From the NCBI GenBank assembly GCA_019245575.1, contig JAFARE010000002.1:21706-85705 (forward strand): a DNA stretch of 64,000 bases. Reading direction: 5' to 3'. This DNA comes from Candidatus Dormiibacterota bacterium. Its GTDB lineage: Bacteria > Chloroflexota > Dormibacteria > Aeolococcales > Aeolococcaceae. Below are positions 1 through 7,832 of this stretch, one piece after another; within the stretch, counting starts at the first letter, position 1; every line of letters begins with the position of its first letter. The position numbers and the translations under genes were made by a program. The notes below the pieces were generated by a model, which was not told where the DNA came from, did not search any database, and worked only from the letters and a program-made list of their open reading frames with translations.

Positions 1-1219
1 GCGTGGTCGTGACGCCGATCGCGCCGAGCAGGATGGGCATGAGCAGCGCTCCCAGCGAGATGGCGGCCAGGACGAGCGCGAAGAAAACGCCGAACACGCG
101 GGCGACGACGTCAGAGGGGACGAGGCGCTGCAGTGCCGTGATCGCGAGCACATCGACAACGATGGTGCCTGCGCCGCGCACCACCTCCAGCACCGCGGCC
201 ACCGCCGGGGCGTGCACCAGCGGCAGCGCTGCCGTCGGCAGGCAGTACACCGCCATGCCGGCGACGATGATCGCGCCAAGCCGGCGTGACTGCGCCACCC
301 GGTTCATGAAGCCCGCCATGAGGATGCCGCCCACTCCCAGCGCCGCGAGCAGATATCCGTAGCCGGTGGCGCCGGTGCCGAGCAGGTTCTTGCTGACCAC
401 GACGAACAGCACGGTGTCCGTGCCGTACACGAAGCTCGCGAGGATGCTGAAGCCGGCGAGCAGCATCACGGTGGGAGAGCTGACGAAGGCGCGAAAGCCG
501 GCGGCCATCTGCCGGAACGGTCCGGCCGTGCCGCCCTCGGTGATGTCGCCGGGCTGGTTGCGCGTTCGCATGCGGCTCACCAGCACGGCGGAGAGCGCAA
601 ACGTCGCGGCGTTGACGGCGAAGACGACCGTGGCCGCCGACACCGCCAGCAGAATGGCGCCGATCGCCGGCCCCACGATGATCGACAGGTTCTCCACGGC
701 CGAGTCGATGCTGTTGGCCGCAGCCAGGTGGTCCTCCCCCACCACCGCGGGCGTCGCCGCGCGCGCTGCGGGACCGTATGACGCTGTGCTCAGCGAGGTG
801 AGCGCCGCAAAACCGATGGCGAGCGCGATCGGACCGTTGAGCGCCGCGGTGACTGCGAGGAGCGTCTGCCAGACGAGCGCGAGCAGGTCGAGCGTGATCA
901 TGAGCCTGACGCGCTCCATGCGGTCGGCGATCAATCCCGCAAAGGGGCTCGCAATCAGCGCCGTGAGAAACCGTGTCATCGACGCCGCGGCCACCCAGCC
1001 CGGCGAGTGCGTCGCGTTGAAGACGAAGACGACCAGTCCGACGTTGTACGCCCAGGACCCGCTCATCGAGATCGTCAGGCCGCTGAAGAGCAACCGGTAG
1101 TCGCGGATGCGGAACAGCGTCCGGTAGCCGGCGCGCGCCGGGCCCGTCCTGCGCCGGCGAAGCCGTGCCAGCGGGCCGCGGCGCCGCTCGCGATCCTCCA
1201 CCGTGACCTGCGCCGTCAC
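1..1219 (-). CDS. MFS transporter, partial (C-terminus beyond the left edge)
   Basis: This is the N-terminal ~406 codons of a major facilitator superfamily permease that runs off the left edge, so its end is not visible. I translated the minus strand by hand: a basic cytoplasmic N-terminus (ERRRGPLARLRRRR), then hydrophobic helices. The loop between helices 2 and 3 reads GLIADRMERVRLM, matching the G-x-x-x-D-R-x-x-R MFS motif A. A substrate cannot be assigned; the layout resembles the MFS_3/DHA3 exporter group. The GTG start at 1219 has an AGGGGGAG ribosome site a few bases upstream. It lies 22 bases behind the cyclase/ATPase regulator, so the two are probably co-transcribed and the regulator may control or sense this exporter (inference). 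Confidence 0.82.
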   Translation of the reverse strand, partial: MTAQVTVEDRERRRGPLARLRRRRTGPARAGYRTLFRIRDYRLLFSGLTISMSGSWAYNVGLVVFVFNATHSPGWVAAASMTRFLTALIASPFAGLIADRMERVRLMITLDLLALVWQTLLAVTAALNGPIALAIGFAALTSLSTASYGPAARAATPAVVGEDHLAAANSIDSAVENLSIIVGPAIGAILLAVSAATVVFAVNAATFALSAVLVSRMRTRNQPGDITEGGTAGPFRQMAAGFRAFVSSPTVMLLAGFSILASFVYGTDTVLFVVVSKNLLGTGATGYGYLLAALGVGGILMAGFMNRVAQSRRLGAIIVAGMAVYCLPTAALPLVHAPAVAAVLEVVRGAGTIVVDVLAITALQRLVPSDVVARVFGVFFALVLAAISLGALLMPILLGAIGVTTT

Positions 1220-1241
1220 CGTCTCCCCCTCCGCACGCGAC

Positions 1242-4200
1242 TCAGGCGGGCAGCGCCGCGTGCAGCGGACCCGGCGCTGTCGTGCCGGCCGCTGATCGTG
1301 TCCGCGCAGTGGAAGCGCGCTGCAGCCATGGCTGGGCACCGAGCTGCTGAAACGCGGCCTCGGCGTCGTCCAGCACGGCGGCGGCCTCCGCGTGACGTCC
1401 GTGGGCGGCCAGCCACTCCGCCAGCTCGAGGCGCGTGACCGCCAGCCAGAAGGGGCGGTGCAGCTCGCCAAACGCCGCCGCGGCGCGCTTGAAGTTGTTG
1501 ACAACTACGGCATCATCACCGCCGCGCTCCGCCAGCCGCGCCTCCCAGCGCTGGATGTGCGCGTCGACGCCCGGCTGGCGCCCGGGCCGGTAGTGCGTGC
1601 GCACGAGGCTGACGAGATCGCGCACCGTGTCCTCGCGGCCCAGCGCGAAGGCCGCGTCCACGGCCTGCACGAGCGCGCGGCGCGCGGGGATCGGGAAGTT
1701 GTGCTCGAGGCACATGCGCAGGGCCGGCTCCGCGGCGTCCAGCGCGTCCTGGTAGCGGCCTTCCGCATTGGCGAGCACGGCCTGCGCCGCCAGGTGGTCG
1801 CCGCGCATCTCCGTGTGCGCGCCCGCCAGACGGGGTCCGTTCTCGTCGAGCAGGCGGCGCGCCCCCGCCAGGTCGCCGCGCCACACCATCGGCCACGTCA
1901 TGTTCAGCGCGCCAGCGGGAGCGGCCAGGTAGTCCTGCACCTCGGCTGCGTCGCTTTCGATGAAGCGCTCGAAGATGGCGTCGCACTCGTCCCACCGCCC
2001 CAGCTCGGCCAGGTCGGGCAGCCGCGCCAGTGTCGTCTCCACGATGCGGCGCCGGTCGCCGAGGCGGCGCGCCAGCGCCTCCCCGGCCTCGTACAGGGTG
2101 AGCGCCTCCTCGAGGTTCTCCTTCTCCTCCAGCGTGGCGCCGGTGTTGCCGTAGGTTGCGGCAGCCACCGTCGACAGGTCGTTGTCCTCCGCCCAGCGCA
2201 CCGCGGCGCGAGCCAGGATCTCCGCCTCGTCGAGCCGCCCGCGGGCCGCAAGGATGCACGCCTTGGTGTCGAGACCGGTGCCGAACACGTCGCGCAGTCC
2301 TTCGACCTCGGCGATGGCGAGCGCGGACTCGTTGAGCTCCATCGCCCGTTCGTAGTCGCCGTCGAAATAGAGGTTGCGGCCGGCGCGGGACAGGATGCGC
2401 GCGCGGTCCGCCTCACGGCCGGGCGCGTCCTCGGGCAGCTTGTCCATCAGCTCGAGCGCCGCCATGCTCGTCTCATATGCCTCGGTTCGCCGCCCCGATC
2501 CGCCGAAGACCATGGCCAGGTTGTTGAGCGCCCGGGCGGCGCCGTGCTGGTCGCCCGACTGCAGAAACGCCTCATGGGAGCGGTCGAAATGCGCCCGCGC
2601 CGGTTCGACGTGTCCCTCCAGCCAGGCCATGTCCCCGGCGCGCAGATGGAGCTCGCCGCGCTCGGACTCGGCGGCAAGGTCGAGGGCCTGCTCGTAGTAG
2701 TGCTGCGCCGACGATGCCGCCGCGAGCGATGCCGCGTGCTCGCCGGCTCGCACCAGGGCCTTGCAGGCGCGGTCTCGGATGGCCGGGGCGTCCACCGCCT
2801 CGGGGTCGGCGTTCACAGCCTCGACGAGATGCGAGGCGACGACCTCGGCGACCTCCTCCTCCTCGGACCACGAGCTCTCCAGGTACGTGGCCATCGCCAG
2901 GTGACGCAGCTTGCGTTCGCGACGCGGCAGCGTGCCGTACGCCACACCGCGCACGAGGTCCTGCACGAACACGTACTGGCCGCGCTCCGGCGAGCGCGGG
3001 TCCGACTGGATCACGAGCAGGTCCTTGTTGACCAGCCTCGTGAGCGCCGCCTCGACCTCCTGCGCGGACGCGCCCGACACTGACATCAGCGAGTGCGCTG
3101 TAAAGGATTTCCCCATGACGGATGCGTCCTGCAGCAGCTGACGCTCCATCGGGGTCAGGCTGTCCAGCCGTGCGGCGATCAGCGCATGGAGGCTCTCCGG
3201 TACCTCGAGGGACTCGAGTGAGCCCTGGGTGCGGTATTTGCCGCCCTCCTCCACCAGGAGGCCGCGGTCCAGCAGCATGCGCACGGTCTCGACCGCGTAC
3301 AGCGGGATGCCGGCCGCGCGCTCCCGGATGCGCGCGCTCAGGTCCGCGGGCAGCCCCGGCACCATGCCCTCGAGCAGCTGCTCCATCGAGTCGGGTGACA
3401 GGGGCTCGAGGTACAGTGAGGTCACGCCGCGCCGGCCGGACGCCCAGCCGGGGCGTCGCTCGGTGACCTCCGGCCGAGCCAGCGTGATCACGAGGATCGG
3501 CGAGTTGCGCGACCATTCCAGCAGGTACTCGATGAAGTCGAGCAGCCCGCTGTCCGCCCACTGCAGGTCCTCGAAGACGAGCATCGTGAGGTTGGTCGCC
3601 GCCATCTTCTCGAAGAAGAAGCGCCAGGCCGCGTAGAGGTCGCGCGGGTCGCTGGCGGCGCCCTCCTCGAGTCCCACGAGGTGTGCGAGCCGCGGCTCCA
3701 CCCAGCGCCGCTCCTCCTCGTCGGTGATGAACTGCGCCACCGACCTGCTCAGCTTCTGGCGCGCCGACTCCTTGGACTCGTTCTCCACGATCCCCGCGCG
3801 CATGCGCAGCATCTCGTTGAGCGCCCAGTACGCGACGCCCTCGCCGTAGGCGAGGCACCGGCCGCGGTGCCACCAGATGGGATCGGTGAGGCCGTCGATG
3901 TACTTCTCGAACTCCCACGCGAGCCGTGATTTGCCCACGCCGCCCACGCCCACTATCGAGAGCAGGCGAGCCTTGCCCTCCTCCTCCGTCCCGTGCAGGT
4001 ACTCCTTGAGCATGCGCAGCTCGCGCTCGCGGCCCACGAACGGCGGCTCGAGTCCGGTTGGCCGCATGACACCGCCGCGCCCCGCCACGACGCGCATCGC
4101 GCGCCACAGGCGCAGCGGCTCGCTGATGCCCTTGAGCTCGTGCGTGCCGGCGTCTTCGTAGACCACGGCCGCCTCGGTGGCCTCGCGCGTCGCGTCGCCG

Positions 4201-4847
4201 GCAAGCACGGTTCCCGGCTGTGCCACCGACTGGATGCGCGAGGCGGTGTTGACGAGGTTGCCGGCCACGAGGCCCTCGCCGCTCGCCTGCAGGTTCACCG
4301 CGGCCACACCCGTGAGCACGCCGGCGCGGGCCTGCAGCCCGGCGATGCCGGCCTCCTCGCCGAAGGCGGCGACCGCATCGACGAGGTCGAGACCGGCCCT
4401 GACGGCGCGCTCGGCGTCGCTCTCCTGCACCGTGCGCGCTCCCCAGACGGCCATCACGGCGTCGCCGATGAACTTCTCCACCGTGCCGCCATAGCGGGCG
4501 ATGACCGTGCGTGCCGTCGCGAAGTACCGGCTCAGCAGCTCGCGGACGTCCTCGGCGTCGCGCTGCTGGGAGAGCTGGGTGAAGCCGACCAGGTCGGCGA
4601 AGAGCACCGTGACATGACGGCGCTCCGACGCCGGCTCGGCGACCTGGGGCGTCGCGGGGCTCGACGCCGCAGCGGTGCTCGCGGCCGGCGGCACGGCAGT
4701 GAGCGACGCGCCGCAGTCACCGCAGAACCGCTCGCCCTGGTCGTTGGCGGCGCCGCATGCCGCGCAGCGAAGCTCGAGAGGGCTGCCGCACTGGCCGCAG
4801 AAGCGCCGTCCCGCCCGGTTCTCAGCACCGCAAGCGGCGCATCTCAT
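1242..4847 (-). CDS. Class III adenylate/guanylate cyclase-AAA ATPase-TPR regulator with double zinc ribbon
   Basis: A 1,201-residue cytoplasmic signalling protein. Two CxxC...CxxC zinc ribbons occupy residues ~3-46 (CAACGAENR and CAACGAAND, each followed by an FCG-CG pair). A class III nucleotidyl cyclase domain follows at ~75-250, with metal-binding aspartates in VLFADLVGFT (D85) and KFIGDAVMA (D129), the purine-contacting Lys K125, and the transition-state pair N200/R204. These residues suggest it is catalytically competent. An AAA/STAND-type ATPase follows, with P-loop GVGGVGKS (~300-307) and Walker B MLVFEDLQWAD, then a long C-terminal TPR-like helical array. The family is common in actinobacteria, Chloroflexota and mycobacteria; the ligand sensed is unknown. 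It starts at ATG with a TACCCT hexamer 7 bases upstream and no Shine-Dalgarno, so its mRNA is probably leaderless. It heads the MFS gene downstream. Confidence 0.93.
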   Translation of the reverse strand: MRCAACGAENRAGRRFCGQCGSPLELRCAACGAANDQGERFCGDCGASLTAVPPAASTAAASSPATPQVAEPASERRHVTVLFADLVGFTQLSQQRDAEDVRELLSRYFATARTVIARYGGTVEKFIGDAVMAVWGARTVQESDAERAVRAGLDLVDAVAAFGEEAGIAGLQARAGVLTGVAAVNLQASGEGLVAGNLVNTASRIQSVAQPGTVLAGDATREATEAAVVYEDAGTHELKGISEPLRLWRAMRVVAGRGGVMRPTGLEPPFVGRERELRMLKEYLHGTEEEGKARLLSIVGVGGVGKSRLAWEFEKYIDGLTDPIWWHRGRCLAYGEGVAYWALNEMLRMRAGIVENESKESARQKLSRSVAQFITDEEERRWVEPRLAHLVGLEEGAASDPRDLYAAWRFFFEKMAATNLTMLVFEDLQWADSGLLDFIEYLLEWSRNSPILVITLARPEVTERRPGWASGRRGVTSLYLEPLSPDSMEQLLEGMVPGLPADLSARIRERAAGIPLYAVETVRMLLDRGLLVEEGGKYRTQGSLESLEVPESLHALIAARLDSLTPMERQLLQDASVMGKSFTAHSLMSVSGASAQEVEAALTRLVNKDLLVIQSDPRSPERGQYVFVQDLVRGVAYGTLPRRERKLRHLAMATYLESSWSEEEEVAEVVASHLVEAVNADPEAVDAPAIRDRACKALVRAGEHAASLAAASSAQHYYEQALDLAAESERGELHLRAGDMAWLEGHVEPARAHFDRSHEAFLQSGDQHGAARALNNLAMVFGGSGRRTEAYETSMAALELMDKLPEDAPGREADRARILSRAGRNLYFDGDYERAMELNESALAIAEVEGLRDVFGTGLDTKACILAARGRLDEAEILARAAVRWAEDNDLSTVAAATYGNTGATLEEKENLEEALTLYEAGEALARRLGDRRRIVETTLARLPDLAELGRWDECDAIFERFIESDAAEVQDYLAAPAGALNMTWPMVWRGDLAGARRLLDENGPRLAGAHTEMRGDHLAAQAVLANAEGRYQDALDAAEPALRMCLEHNFPIPARRALVQAVDAAFALGREDTVRDLVSLVRTHYRPGRQPGVDAHIQRWEARLAERGGDDAVVVNNFKRAAAAFGELHRPFWLAVTRLELAEWLAAHGRHAEAAAVLDDAEAAFQQLGAQPWLQRASTARTRSAAGTTAPGPLHAALPA

Positions 4848-4854
4848 GGCCGCA

Positions 4855-4860
4855 AGGGTA
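4855..4860 (-). promoter_or_regulatory. Putative -10 element for the cyclase/ATPase gene
   Basis: TACCCT on the minus strand, with 7 bases between it and the ATG at 4847. A transcript starting at the usual distance would begin at or next to the start codon. No -35 consensus is evident. Confidence 0.5.
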
Positions 4861-4894
4861 CACGCAGCGGATGCATCGAATTGGAGCGCGCGGG

Positions 4895-4971
4895 TGGTGG
4901 GCGCAATTGGATTCGAACCAATGACCTCTGCGATGTCAACGCAGCGCTCGTACCAACTGAGCTATGCGCCC
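4895..4971 (-). tRNA. tRNA-Val (GAC anticodon), CCA encoded
   Basis: The reverse complement folds as a standard cloverleaf. The acceptor stem pairs GGGCGCA with TGCGCCC. The anticodon arm is CTGCG-TTGACAT-CGCAG, giving anticodon GAC. The T-arm contains GGTTCGAATCC. After the acceptor stem come discriminator A and an encoded CCA (4898-4895). It sits alone between divergent protein genes. A TACAAT -10 hexamer lies 23 bases upstream of the mature 5' end. Confidence 0.96.
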
Positions 4972-4994
4972 GGGACCCCCTCGAACGGCGTCCG

Positions 4995-5000
4995 ATTGTA
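4995..5000 (-). promoter_or_regulatory. Putative -10 element of tRNA-Val
   Basis: TACAAT on the minus strand, 23 bases before the mature tRNA 5' end. It is one of the best matches to TATAAT in the window. It lies back-to-back with the aminopeptidase promoter on the other strand. Confidence 0.5.
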
Positions 5001-5023
5001 CCGCGGGGTCTGGCGGCGCACGG

Positions 5024-5029
5024 TAGGCT
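5024..5029 (+). promoter_or_regulatory. Putative -10 element for the M24 aminopeptidase gene
   Basis: TAGGCT on the plus strand, with 6 bases between it and the GTG at 5036. This is the same geometry as at several other operon heads here, and it decides the start chosen for that gene. Confidence 0.45.
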
Positions 5030-5035
5030 GTGCAG

Positions 5036-6532
5036 GTGAATGCCGACGACGCCGCTGATGCGCAGACGCTGCCCGAGAGCGCTGTCGAAGACAGGGCGCC
5101 GGGGCAGCGCAACTACGATCTGACTCCGCCACCGCCGCTCATCGAGTTCATGTCACAGGGCTGGGCGGACCCGCCGCGCGTCCCCGCCGACCGGCACCCC
5201 GGTGCGGACTTCATGCAGCGGCGCCGTGAGCGGCTCTCCCAGGCCTTCCCCGGCAAGCACATCGTCGTGCCCTCGGGCCGGCCCAAGGTCCGCTCCAACG
5301 ACACGGAGTACCGGTTCCGCCCCGGCACGGACTTCTTCTACCTGACAGGACAGGACGAGCCGGGATGCGTGCTGCTCATGCGCGCCGGCGAAACGGGTCA
5401 CGAGGCGACGCTGTATGTCGAGCCGCGCGGCGACCGCTCCACCCCCGCGTTCTTCACGGACGCGCTGCGCGGCGAGCTCTGGGTGGGCCCGCGCCGTGGC
5501 CTGGCTGAGACCGCCGAACACCTCGGCATCGAATGCGCGCCGCTGAGCCGGCTCGACGAGGACCTCGCCGCGCTGGCTTCCGAGCCGGCGGTGGCGCTGC
5601 ACGGCGTCGACTCCTCGGTGGACGAGCACCTGCAGGGTTCGGATGACGACGCGACGCTCGGCACGGCGCTGAGCGAGCTGCGGCTCATCAAGGACGCGTA
5701 CGAGGTGCGCCAGATGGAGCGCGCCGTGGCCGCCACGATCCGCGGCTTCGAGGACGCCGTGCGCGCGATGCCCGACGCCATGGAGCGCGGCGAGCGCGTG
5801 ATCGACGGCGTGTTCCATCTTCGCGCGCGAGTCGACGGCAACGAGACCGGCTACGACACGATCGCCGCCTCGGGGCCGCACGCCACCATCCTGCACTGGC
5901 ATCGCAACGACGGAGAGGTTCGCCCGGGCGAGCTGCTCCTGCTCGATGCCGGCGTCGAGACAGACCAGCTCTACACCGCTGACGTCACGCGCACGATTCC
6001 CGTATCGGGACGGTTCACGCCGCAGCAGCGCGAGCTGTACGACATCGTGCTGCGCGCGCAGGAGGCGGCGATCGCGGAGGTGCGTCCCGGCGCAGATTTC
6101 CTCGACCCGCACCGTGCCGCAATGCGCGTGCTCGCCCAGGCGTTGATCGACATGGGTTTGCTGCGCGGCACGCTCGAGGAGGTGCTGGACCCGGAGCGCC
6201 AGCTGTACCGCCGCTACACGCGGCACGGCACGTCGCACATGCTCGGCCTCGACGTGCACGACTGCTCGCATGCCCGGGACGAGGAGTATCGCCACGGCAC
6301 CCTGCAGCCCGGCATGGTGCTGACGGTCGAGCCGGGCCTGTACTTCCAGTTGGACGATCTCACCGTGCCCGAGCACCTGCGGGGCATCGGCATCCGCATC
6401 GAGGACGACGTGGTGGTGACCGACGACGGATGCCGCCTCCTGACTGCCGCGCTGCCCCGCCACCCGGATGACATCGAGCGCTGGATGGCGGGCCTCAGCG
6501 AGGAGGAACCGCAGCTGCGCCGGCCGTTCTGA
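5036..6532 (+). CDS. pepP: Xaa-Pro aminopeptidase (M24B family)
   Basis: A cytoplasmic metallopeptidase that removes N-terminal residues preceding proline. An N-terminal aminopeptidase-P domain (about residues 45-170; FRPGTDFFYLTGQDEPG) precedes a C-terminal 'pita-bread' M24 domain. The expected metal ligands are visible: Asp in LLLLDAGVETD, Asp in TADVTRTIPV, His in GTSHMLGLDVHD, Glu in LTVEPGLYF and Glu in IRIEDDVVVT. Its length of ~498 residues is normal for the family. I chose GTG 5036 over GTG 5030 because a TAGGCT hexamer ends just before 5030, leaving a 6-base leaderless spacing to 5036. The tandem SDR-like gene follows 5 bases after the stop. Confidence 0.93.
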   Translation: MNADDAADAQTLPESAVEDRAPGQRNYDLTPPPPLIEFMSQGWADPPRVPADRHPGADFMQRRRERLSQAFPGKHIVVPSGRPKVRSNDTEYRFRPGTDFFYLTGQDEPGCVLLMRAGETGHEATLYVEPRGDRSTPAFFTDALRGELWVGPRRGLAETAEHLGIECAPLSRLDEDLAALASEPAVALHGVDSSVDEHLQGSDDDATLGTALSELRLIKDAYEVRQMERAVAATIRGFEDAVRAMPDAMERGERVIDGVFHLRARVDGNETGYDTIAASGPHATILHWHRNDGEVRPGELLLLDAGVETDQLYTADVTRTIPVSGRFTPQQRELYDIVLRAQEAAIAEVRPGADFLDPHRAAMRVLAQALIDMGLLRGTLEEVLDPERQLYRRYTRHGTSHMLGLDVHDCSHARDEEYRHGTLQPGMVLTVEPGLYFQLDDLTVPEHLRGIGIRIEDDVVVTDDGCRLLTAALPRHPDDIERWMAGLSEEEPQLRRPF

Positions 6533-6537
6533 CGCGC

Positions 6538-7341
6538 ATGCGCATCACCGTCACGGCACCGCGCAGCGAGCTCGGGCTCATCGTCACGGAACGCAACACC
6601 GGCGGCGACGATGCGGATGCTGTGGGGCGCGTGGTGATCAACGTCGCGCTGCAGGCGCCCAACAGCCTGCTGCACGACGGGCAGGCATGGAAGCGGTATC
6701 CGCCGGCGCGGCTGCTCCAGGAGACGACGGCAGGGATCAAGGCGGCGCGCCAGGCCGCCTTCCTGGTGCACGCCAGCTACCTCTTCGTGGGCGCGGACGA
6801 GGCCGGGCTCGAGCCGGGCGCCACGCTGCGGCCGATCATCGATGCGACGCTGGAGGCGGAGCGCACGGTGCTCGACGGGCCGACGCCCGCGTGCGTCGTG
6901 CGCCTGGGCTACCTCTACGGACCGGCGTCACGCAGCCTGCGCGCGTACCGGCGCGCGTTTCGCCTGGGACGTCCGTACTGGGCCGGACCCAAGAGTGTGC
7001 GCCAGCGCTTTCTGCACAGCCACGACGCCGCGGACGCGCTGCTCGCCGCTGCGGCGCAGCGCCCCGTAGGACGCGTGCTCGCCGCGGCCGACAACCAGCC
7101 AGTCTCGTTCGCCACGTTCATGGACGACTTCGCCCGCCTGGTGGGCAACCCGCTGCCGCTGCACCTGCCCGCGATCTCGGCGCCGCTCAGCCGCATCATC
7201 ATCGCCAAGGAGCACATGCAAGCGTGCGAGCTGCGCACCAGCGGCATCGACGCGCACCGCCGGCCGAAGAGCTTCGCGCCGCGCTACGCCAGCTATCGCA
7301 GCGGGCTGCGCGGCATCATCGACACGTGGAGTAGCGAGTAG
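6538..7341 (+). CDS. Atypical SDR-like protein (NAD-dependent epimerase/dehydratase relative)
   Basis: A 267-residue protein whose middle and C-terminal parts resemble extended short-chain dehydrogenases/epimerases. It has ASYLFVG in the place of the usual active-site strand, then RLGYLYGPAS, a typical extended-SDR motif, then FLHSHDAADALLAA and a C-terminal substrate-binding segment. The N-terminal nucleotide-binding signature TGxxGxxG is absent: the first residues read MRITVTAPRSELGLIV and then jump towards the Asn-rich strand. The fold core is therefore shortened and NAD(P) binding is doubtful. It follows the aminopeptidase by 5 bases and is presumably co-transcribed. The stop codon lies inside the left outer arm of the palindromic repeat at 7338-7506. 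Specific function unknown. Confidence 0.75.
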   Translation: MRITVTAPRSELGLIVTERNTGGDDADAVGRVVINVALQAPNSLLHDGQAWKRYPPARLLQETTAGIKAARQAAFLVHASYLFVGADEAGLEPGATLRPIIDATLEAERTVLDGPTPACVVRLGYLYGPASRSLRAYRRAFRLGRPYWAGPKSVRQRFLHSHDAADALLAAAAQRPVGRVLAAADNQPVSFATFMDDFARLVGNPLPLHLPAISAPLSRIIIAKEHMQACELRTSGIDAHRRPKSFAPRYASYRSGLRGIIDTWSSE

Positions 7342-7506
7342 CGTCGCTGAGCGCAGGGCACACACCCGTAGCGGCGAGTTCCCGAAGCAGTGAGGCCGAG
7401 CGCGACAATGCCGAAGGCTGATTATCGTGCGAGGCCGAGCGCGGAGGGGTGTCTGAGCAAGCGAGGGTGTGTGCCCTGCGCTTCAGACCACGCTACGCGA
7501 CGCTAC
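7338..7506. repeat. Structured intergenic repeat, copy 1
   Basis: This intergenic element lies between converging gene ends. Perfect 17-base arms GCGCAGGGCACACACCC (7351-7367) and its complement (7465-7481) enclose a ~97-base interior. A CTGA/TCAG pair extends the stem past a one-base bulge. A further pair, GTAGCGTCG (7338-7346) with CGACGCTAC (7498-7506), contains the stop codons of both flanking genes. The interior carries a 12-base direct repeat, GAGGCCGAGCGC, at 7392 and 7431. A second copy with a similar interior but different paired arms lies at 43267-43396. It could be a bidirectional terminator or a structured RNA. Confidence 0.8.
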
Positions 7507-7688
7507 ACACGCGTCGCTGGTCGCGTCCGCGGCGTTGCCTGCGCGGCGCGCAGCTCTTCGTCGGTCACCTCCACGCGCAGCACGCTCTCGCAAGAGTGAC
7601 ATACGACGAAGAAGATCTCCGCGCGCTGGATCTGGCGCGCGACGGCTTGACGATTGCCGCAGCATTCACACGTGACGACCGCTCGCAT
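7503..7688 (-). CDS. Small CxxC-CxxC zinc-ribbon-like protein (hypothetical)
   Basis: A 61-residue cytoplasmic protein with two cysteine pairs: TCECCGN near residues 7-12 and VCHSCES near 30-34, about 20 residues apart. This is the spacing of a single zinc-ribbon knuckle. It is followed by a short strand and an acidic DEELRAAQ helix. The ATG at 7688 was chosen because GGAGG lies 4 bases upstream; an upstream in-frame extension lacks any such site. It lies 144 bases downstream of the MFS gene on the same strand and ends inside the palindromic repeat. I do not recognise a named family; a regulatory or metal-handling role is only a guess. Confidence 0.65.
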   Translation of the reverse strand: MRAVVTCECCGNRQAVARQIQRAEIFFVVCHSCESVLRVEVTDEELRAAQATPRTRPATRV

Positions 7689-7832
7689 GTTGCCTCCGAC
7701 TGCACCTGTTGGGGTCAACTCGCTCGGCCGAGAGCTTGGCATCAGCACTTCGCGCACCCGGGAAAAGCCATGCGCCTGCGACGGCGTCGTTGCAGCGCCG
7801 CGACGGCGACAGCGGTCAGGCGCCTGGGCGCG
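7689..7832. other. Intergenic gap between the MFS gene and the small CxxC gene
   Basis: 144 bases without a convincing gene. Apart from the GGAGG of the small CxxC gene at its left end, I see no promoter hexamer at a sensible distance and no strong hairpin. Confidence 0.4.

Noticed and set aside
366..1100. Plus-strand frame near the left edge
   Set aside because: The minus strand there reads as a proper MFS transporter with a motif-A loop, so the plus frame is its shadow.
1392..3083. A 563-codon open frame on the plus strand opposite the cyclase/ATPase gene
   Set aside because: It is antisense to a gene with clear domains and has the Arg/His/Ala-rich composition expected of a high-GC shadow frame. 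Similar long antisense frames (for example 30355-32217, 38129-40135, 56342-57934, 60179-61531) were dropped for the same reason.
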